Assembly: GCA_910579175.1 (NCBI GenBank)
Contig: CAJTTB010000014.1
Coordinates: 3,246 to 67,245, forward strand
DNA: 64,000 nt
Direction of reading: 5' to 3'
Source of the DNA: an uncultured Oscillospiraceae bacterium
Lineage (GTDB): Bacteria; Bacillota; Clostridia; Oscillospirales; Ruminococcaceae
Shown: piece by piece, positions 59,740-64,000 of the stretch
Numbering within the stretch: position 1 is the stretch's first letter
Layout: each line of letters starts with the position of its first letter
The notes under the pieces: model-generated
Told to the model about the DNA's origin: nothing
Databases searched by the model: none
What the model saw: only the letters and a program-made list of their open reading frames with translations
Made by a program: the position numbers and the translations under genes

Positions 59740-60672
59740 CTATATGATTTTTATCTTTGAATGCTCTTTGCGATAGATACTTGGCGTATCGCCCATAATT
59801 TTTTTGAATGCAGCCGAGAACTTGCTTTTGTTTTCATAGCCAAAATCTTCTGCAATCTCATCAATACTTTTTGTTGTGTGAATCAGAATCTGAGCGGCAC
59901 TCTGCATCTTTTGTGCTCGAATAAAACTGATCACCGGCATACCATATACACTGCGAAAGGCGGTTTGCAGATAGGTGTCCGAAATACCAAATTTCATGGT
60001 CAGTTGTTTTACTGTTATTTTTTCATTGATATTCAGCGAGATGTAATCTGCAACTGCTTTTACAAGCTCAACCTGTGTGCGTGGCACCAAACTTCGGTCA
60101 TAATAACGGCTGTTAGGATTCGAATATTTCATTCGAAAGAAAAGCTCCGGTAGTTTTACTCTCAAATAATCTAAGCGCTGTTCTGATTCAGCCTCGTATA
60201 AATCCTCGAAGAACTTCTTTGCCGATTCTGACGAGCGAAGAACCGCATGGGACATTTCACCACAGATATGTTTCAACGCATCAAGTGGAGGGCATCCGCA
60301 GTTTGTCAGGAATTCAACAAGAGGATTTTGAGCTATATCAAGATCGATACCAATGCTAATGCCATGATAATGCTTCAATGGCAGCTGAAACAGTTTTTGC
60401 ACCTTGTCCTGAACAGCGATAGAACAATCTCCCGGCATTAAATAAAAAAACTCATTGTTTACTTCCTGTTCAATTCGGCCATCTTTACAGTAGTGAATGC
60501 TCAAATAGTTCTTTCGTTCACCCTTTTCAAACAATCCAAAATCAAAGTCAGCCATATGAACGGACATATATGCTACTTCCACACCGTGAAATAACTGATA
60601 AACGGTTGCTTGCGCATCTCCAGTATCATTACTATAAGAGTATTCTATTATATTCTTTTCACTTTCGTTCAT
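59740..60672 (-). CDS. AraC-family transcriptional regulator
   Basis: A 310-residue regulator. The N-terminal half is an effector domain (about 1-190, beginning NESEKNIIEYSYSNDTG); the C-terminal double helix-turn-helix spans about 208-305 with LTMKFGISDTYLQTAFRSVYG, then SIDEIAEDFGYENKSKFSAAF and the usual PSIYRKE ending. It resembles PchR/YbtA/Btr-type regulators that activate siderophore uptake when the ligand is present; that role is inferred from position. AGAGAGGAAGCAAT precedes the ATG. Confidence 0.92.
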   Translation of the reverse strand: MNESEKNIIEYSYSNDTGDAQATVYQLFHGVEVAYMSVHMADFDFGLFEKGERKNYLSIHYCKDGRIEQEVNNEFFYLMPGDCSIAVQDKVQKLFQLPLKHYHGISIGIDLDIAQNPLVEFLTNCGCPPLDALKHICGEMSHAVLRSSESAKKFFEDLYEAESEQRLDYLRVKLPELFFRMKYSNPNSRYYDRSLVPRTQVELVKAVADYISLNINEKITVKQLTMKFGISDTYLQTAFRSVYGMPVISFIRAQKMQSAAQILIHTTKSIDEIAEDFGYENKSKFSAAFKKIMGDTPSIYRKEHSKIKII

Positions 60673-60709
60673 ATTGCTTCCTCTCTAAAATCCGTGGTAA
60701 TGCGTCGAA

Positions 60710-60775
60710 GTTATCCGCAGCTAACTAATGTTTCTAAATCAGCGGAGGCCATTCGGGTTTGTCTCCGCTAACTAA
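60710..60775. promoter_or_regulatory. araC leader: operator copy 2, repeats and hairpin
   Basis: The minus strand has GTTAGCTGCGGATAAC (60725-60710), a near match to the transporter-leader palindrome. A 9-bp word, GCTAACTAA on the plus strand, occurs at 60720 and again at 60767. Between them AGCGGAG (60741-60747) and CTCCGCT (60763-60769) form a 7-bp hairpin. Together they suggest autoregulation. Confidence 0.5.
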
Positions 60776-60888
60776 AATATAGCACAAACAGGATAAAAAA
60801 TCAATCTGGCAAATGTAATGCTATGATAATTACTGTATCTACTATTTTCATTGTGAATAAAAGCATTCCTTATAACATAATTGATCTC

Positions 60889-61968
60889 TTATCTCTCGTA
60901 TTCCTTTTTCTTTTTCTGCGGGATTTCCTGTCTGGGTGCTTTTAGCTGTTCTTTGATAGAACGTTTCTGTTTTTGAATCAGCTTTTCCTGCAAATCAGAA
61001 TCAATCTGTCGGTTGGCTTCGTTGAATATTTCAGAGCGATATTTATCCTTATAGACTGCATACAGCTTCTGAACAAGACCGACCTTACCCTCTGGACGAA
61101 TCGCTTCACGCTCTTCCATAACCGCATCCTGGTTCTCTGGAGCAATACCATTTCGGATTTCAAGAAACTTCTGCTTATCTTTTTCCTTCTGCTCAGACAG
61201 GGTAATGTGTTGCTGTTCCAGTTTTCCAAGGAAAGTATCCATTTCTTTCACTTTCTTGTCCTGAGATGCAATCCCGCTATCCTGACAATTCAGGCGAGAC
61301 AGTAACTGCGACTTTCTGAATTTCAGTTCCTCCAAATCTTCGGTCAGAGCAGCAATCTGTTCACCCAGCTTACTTGCACGGATAAAATGAATACCGCAGT
61401 TTTTCTGCTCTGCAATCAGTTCCTTTTTCTCTACAGTCTTCGTTTTCAGTTCTGCCTTAACTTTCTTGTATTCTGCCAGAATACCGGACAAAATTTCTTT
61501 CTGGGTCTTTGCCTGCCATTTACCATGTTTATCCAAGGGGCGCATCGTGAAAAGAATATGGCTGTGTGGATTATGCCCCGGAGGGTACGGGTCATGGATA
61601 TTCACATCTGCGCACATACCGAGATCCGTTCCATGTTCTCGGATAAAACGCTCCAACATACCTTTCCAGTCATCCAAGGACAGCTCCGATGGCAGAGCAA
61701 CTACAAGCTCCCTTGCCAGTCGGCTGTCCTTTGTTTTTTCTACGGACTCGACCGCTTCCCATAGCACTTGTCTGTCTTTCCATTCTTCCGGTGCATACTG
61801 CGGAAGAAAGACTTCGCTATACAGACAGCCTTGCTTTCGGGTGTAATCGTGGGTCAGTCCATCGTAATCGTTGTAGAGTCGGGAGCAGGATGCGTAAGCA
61901 GCAGCAGCCATGACAGAACGACCTGCACCACGACTCACAACTTTTGCTTCCAAATGGAAATAGTTCAC
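60889..61968 (-). CDS. MobA/MobL-family relaxase, internally shortened
   Basis: A 359-residue plasmid/transposon mobilization relaxase. It begins VNYFHLEAKVVSRGAGRSVM, with the catalytic Tyr region AAAAYASCSRLY (Tyr25 is a candidate) and the metal-binding GHNPHSHILFTMRPL (His132, His135, His137). After HGKWQAKTQKE the sequence goes straight to a coiled coil (EYKKVKAELK) seen nearer the C-terminus of longer relatives, so a middle block appears missing. GTG 61968 has AAGGAGGAAAATA upstream. It nicks DNA at the nearby transfer origin. Confidence 0.85.
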   Translation of the reverse strand: MNYFHLEAKVVSRGAGRSVMAAAAYASCSRLYNDYDGLTHDYTRKQGCLYSEVFLPQYAPEEWKDRQVLWEAVESVEKTKDSRLARELVVALPSELSLDDWKGMLERFIREHGTDLGMCADVNIHDPYPPGHNPHSHILFTMRPLDKHGKWQAKTQKEILSGILAEYKKVKAELKTKTVEKKELIAEQKNCGIHFIRASKLGEQIAALTEDLEELKFRKSQLLSRLNCQDSGIASQDKKVKEMDTFLGKLEQQHITLSEQKEKDKQKFLEIRNGIAPENQDAVMEEREAIRPEGKVGLVQKLYAVYKDKYRSEIFNEANRQIDSDLQEKLIQKQKRSIKEQLKAPRQEIPQKKKKEYER

Positions 61969-62235
61969 TATTTTCCTCCTTCCTGTGCCGCAGCACAATT
62001 TTTGTTTCTTTTTCTGAAAAAGAAAATAGGTGCGGTGAATCTTGCACCTATCTCTGCGATAAAACTGCCGGTGGCAGATTTTCGCAGGCAGTTAGCGCAA
62101 GGTAGGGTACAATTTGTACCCCAACTGACAAACGCATCAGCGGTTGTACTTGCGGAAGCTGCGTGGGCAATGACAGCAATTTGAAAAAGTTTGGCATTGT
62201 ACATAAGGCTCCAAAGGAGCTGCAAAGCCTCGCAG
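61969..62235. other. Noncoding region next to the transfer origin
   Basis: About 270 bases with several short inverted repeats (for example AGGTGC/GCACCT near 62029-62051 and GGGTAC/GTACCC-like pairing near 62105-62122), probably part of the transfer or replication control region. No convincing gene. Confidence 0.4.
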
Positions 62236-62300
62236 AGCGCACGCCCCCGAAGGGGATACCACTGCCCATTTTATGGGTGGTGAATAAGTGCGCCCTTCGG
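62236..62300 (+). other. Candidate origin of transfer (oriT) with RSF1010-like nic site
   Basis: TAAGTGCGCCCT (62285-62296) equals the nic-region core of RSF1010/MobQ-type origins. Immediately upstream is an inverted repeat (CCACTGCCCAT and ATGGGTGGTG, 62259-62282, with one bulge), as in that family, and a CCCCGAAGGGG palindrome lies near 62244. It sits between the relaxase gene and the small accessory gene, the usual place for an oriT. Confidence 0.75.
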
Positions 62301-62323
62301 GATAGCAGCGAAGCTGCCAAAGC

Positions 62324-62560
62324 TTATGCCTTCAATCGTTCTTCCGTATTCAATCGTCTTTTCAGCTCCATCTTCACATCATCAAGCTCCATGGTCTGAA
62401 CTTCCGGGAAAACACTCTCCAATACGGCTCCCATCTGGATCAATCGTCTGGTTCTTGCTTTTCGCTCTTTCTGACGGTTTCGGGCTTCAATCGCTTCCAT
62501 TCTGTGCTGTGCCTGCAATAATTTCTTTTCATCTTCGGTCATAGGTCTGTTATTTGCCAT
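62324..62560 (-). CDS. Small basic accessory protein (DUF3847-like, possible relaxosome subunit)
   Basis: A 78-residue charged helical protein beginning MANNRPMTEDEKKLLQAQHR, with RKARTRRLIQMGAVLESV in the middle. This RTRRLIQMGA segment resembles TraD/MobC-type small proteins that help relaxases bind oriT, and the whole resembles DUF3847 proteins of Firmicute mobile elements (from memory). ATG 62560 follows AGAAGGGAGATTTT; a longer in-frame reading lacks a site. The candidate oriT lies directly downstream. Confidence 0.75.
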   Translation of the reverse strand: MANNRPMTEDEKKLLQAQHRMEAIEARNRQKERKARTRRLIQMGAVLESVFPEVQTMELDDVKMELKRRLNTEERLKA

Positions 62561-62688
62561 AAAATCTCCCTTCTGGTATCGGTGTGGTACTGTAACCCAG
62601 TGTAGATGGTGCAGATACAATTCGTTTTGCAATCCGTAGGTTTTCTGTGTACTGATGAGCGAATTGTTCAACACCATCGACTGTGAAA

Positions 62689-63531
62689 TTAAGTACCGGA
62701 ATTTAATATTTTTCGTGCTTCCTGCATATTTGCGGCTGCGTTCAGCTCTCTGATATTATGATTGTTGATTTTCAAAGGAACACAACGCTCCAATACTCGG
62801 TCATAAATTCTGGCTCTTGCCAGATCTTTCGGATGCTTCAGTTCATCCAAAGTCAAATTTGTGGTTACAATCAGAGGTTTCTTGCTTCGATAACGGCTGT
62901 CAATCACATTGAACACCTGCTCCAAAGCAAATTCTGAACTACGCTCAATTCCCAAATCATCAATAATCAGCAAGCTGTATTTGTTGAAGCTGTCAATGAA
63001 CTGATTTCTGTCATCGGAGTACATTCCGGTCAGAGTATTCAGGATTCTGGAGAAATTGGTCATCAGAACCGGAATACCTTTATCTAATAGGGCATTTGCA
63101 ATGCACCCTGCGAAAAAAGATTTACCGGTTCCCACATCTCCCCAGAGAAGCAGTCCCAAGGACTTCGCTTTCATTTCCTCCCAATGTGTTACATAATCAT
63201 GGGCTTTCTGCATTTCCGGATTGTAACCTTTATCATTGGCGAAGTTGTAATCATGCAGAGATTTGTCCTGCAAGCCGTTTGCCCTAAGTCGGGACACCTG
63301 CATAAGAAATTCCTGATGTTTACGTTCTGCTTCTTCTTTGTCATATTCTTCCTGCTGACAACGGCAGCGAACCGTAGGGAGGAATACTCGTTCCTTCAGT
63401 TCAATTTGGTGCTGTCTGGGTGTATGGCATTTGGAGCAATAAATCAGTCCATCAACTTCATTCAGGTATTCATCCTCTGCAAGTTCTCTCGGCTGAAATA
63501 AATCGTCCACGGTATTTGCTATTAGTTTCAT
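62689..63531 (-). CDS. DnaC/IstB-like replicative helicase loader
   Basis: A 280-residue AAA+ ATPase. The N-terminus has a zinc-type cysteine set (Cys32, Cys35, Cys56, Cys58); Walker A is GDVGTGKS (131-138) and Walker B LLIIDDLGIER, with the sensor VTTNLTLDEL. It should load helicase on the element's replication origin. The ATG overlaps the stop of the upstream replication gene (ATGA), showing translational coupling. Confidence 0.9.
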   Translation of the reverse strand: MKLIANTVDDLFQPRELAEDEYLNEVDGLIYCSKCHTPRQHQIELKERVFLPTVRCRCQQEEYDKEEAERKHQEFLMQVSRLRANGLQDKSLHDYNFANDKGYNPEMQKAHDYVTHWEEMKAKSLGLLLWGDVGTGKSFFAGCIANALLDKGIPVLMTNFSRILNTLTGMYSDDRNQFIDSFNKYSLLIIDDLGIERSSEFALEQVFNVIDSRYRSKKPLIVTTNLTLDELKHPKDLARARIYDRVLERCVPLKINNHNIRELNAAANMQEARKILNSGT

Positions 63532-64000
63532 AGGCTTTCGTCCTCCTTACATTCATAGGTTCGTTTTGCAGGAGCAGGATGGTCTTGTAATACCCAGCTT
63601 CTTATGGTGGCTGCATGATTGGCATATTGCTTTCCGCTGGACACCATATATCTGGACAGCTTTTCAATGTATTCCTGATAGTGGGGTACTTCCTTTTGCA
63701 GAGCTGACAGTTCCTCCGTGGTCAGGAATACATTTTTATAGGAGCCATAGGCGGTGCGATTATCCTTACTCTCTGAATTTGTTCTTTTCATATCGTTCTT
63801 CTCTTTATTACTACCAGACAGTTTTCTGTCTGTATCAGAGAAAGATTTCTTTCCATCTGTAGGACAGTTTTCCGTCTGTCTTACGGAAAAATTTCTGTCC
63901 GTAAGAACAAGAGTTTCCGGTGGAACTTTCACATAAATCCTGTTCGGATATGCCATACTTATTCGTGAAGAGTTGGCTGCCCAAAACAAAAATAAACAGA
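63528..64000 (-). CDS. Replication initiator-like protein, C-terminal part (cut by right window edge)
   Basis: An open frame runs off the window edge; about 157 codons are visible. The C-terminal 75 residues (TAYGSYKNVFLTTEELSALQ to HAATIRSWVLQDHP) match the small C-terminal domain common to RepA-like and replisome-organiser proteins of Firmicute elements, placed as usual before a DnaC-like gene. The visible N-side (MAYPNRIYVKVPPETL) and a Thr/Ser/Asp-rich linker resemble RepA_N initiators. A TTG at 63989 is probably not the start. The N-terminal domain lies outside the window. Confidence 0.65.
   Translation of the reverse strand, partial: CLFLFWAANSSRISMAYPNRIYVKVPPETLVLTDRNFSVRQTENCPTDGKKSFSDTDRKLSGSNKEKNDMKRTNSESKDNRTAYGSYKNVFLTTEELSALQKEVPHYQEYIEKLSRYMVSSGKQYANHAATIRSWVLQDHPAPAKRTYECKEDESL
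63817..63905. repeat. Iteron-like repeats inside the replication gene
   Basis: GACAGTTTTCTGTCTGT (63817-63833) and GACAGTTTTCCGTCTGT (63863-63879) are direct repeats 46 bases apart, each containing a GACAG/CTGTC-type inverted repeat. CTTACGGA (63880-63887) and TCCGTAAG (63898-63905) form a perfect 8-bp inverted repeat. They fall in the linker-coding part of the initiator gene, where RepA_N-type origins usually lie. Confidence 0.5.

Larger units (their letters stand above)
52116..64000. mobile_element. Skin-like integrative mobilizable element in sigK (left part; right end outside window)
   Basis: Everything from the attachment core to the window edge. In order: serine recombinase, TnpV, alpha/beta hydrolase, small His-rich protein, four siderophore-transport genes, AraC regulator, relaxase, transfer origin, small accessory protein, DnaC-like loader, replication initiator C-terminus. 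The recombinase/TnpV/relaxase combination is that of Tn4451-type mobilizable elements, while the site is that of skin elements. Coding sequence here looks more GC-rich than the flanking chromosome. No phage structural gene is visible in this part. Confidence 0.85.

Noticed and set aside
1..64000. tRNA/rRNA genes, CRISPR arrays, insertion sequences with transposase
   Set aside because: None was found by eye on either strand: no cloverleaf-like CCA-ended segments, no regularly spaced repeats of CRISPR type, and no DDE or HUH transposase.

Overview
The window reads as chromosome from a low-GC, spore-forming member of the Clostridia, probably the Oscillospirales/Ruminococcaceae side. This rests on SpoVT, a SpoIIQ-like LytM protein and a sigma-K gene half, Gram-positive operon orders (rimP-nusA-ylxR-ylxQ-infB-rbfA-nrnA-truB-ribF; yceD-rpmF; lon-ysxC), AGGAGG-type ribosome binding sites, and frequent GTG/TTG starts. 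Genus and species cannot be fixed from sequence reading alone.

Bases 1 to about 51.7 kb are ordinary core genome. After a partial unknown gene and a sugar-oxidoreductase/amidohydrolase pair comes a long minus-strand translation operon (3.5-11.9 kb), then spoVT, an HtrA-type protease and O-acetylhomoserine sulfhydrylase. Next are meso-DAP dehydrogenase and a chemoreceptor, a plus-strand group (yceD, rpmF, a PDZ/radical-SAM protein, der, plsY), an ABC exporter, a tandem PPK2 kinase with a DtxR/MntR regulator, a cation/proton antiporter, a radical SAM/SPASM protein and a LytM protein. serC-serA, prfC and a Nudix hydrolase follow. A small AT-rich island (36.5-38.0 kb) holds a HipA-like kinase between two roughly 155-bp direct repeats. 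Then come lon-ysxC-lysA, hemolysin III, a methyltransferase/double-glycosyltransferase fusion, MATE, a phosphotransferase, an M29 aminopeptidase and a trans-aconitate methyltransferase.

The most interesting part is 51.75-64.0 kb. The C-terminal half of the mother-cell sporulation sigma factor sigma-K ends abruptly at 52120, where a large serine recombinase gene begins. The junction contains AATGA, which I recall as the B. subtilis skin crossover sequence, and the recombinase stop codon lies inside it. Everything to the right is therefore one end of a skin-like sigK-intervening element; the N-terminal half of sigK should lie beyond base 64000. Unlike prophage-like skin elements, this one looks like an integrative mobilizable element: recombinase, TnpV, MobA/MobL relaxase, an RSF1010-like nic motif, a small relaxosome-type protein, a DnaC-like loader and the C-terminus of a replication initiator.

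Its cargo is a complete siderophore-type iron uptake operon in yclNOPQ/ceuBCDE order, with an AraC regulator, an alpha/beta hydrolase and a small His-rich protein. Sites in the cargo suggest a dedicated control circuit: five helically phased direct repeats upstream of the transporter promoter, and a 16-bp palindrome shared by the transporter and araC leaders. The mother cell would have to delete the element to make sigma-K, while the germline keeps it and might transfer it.
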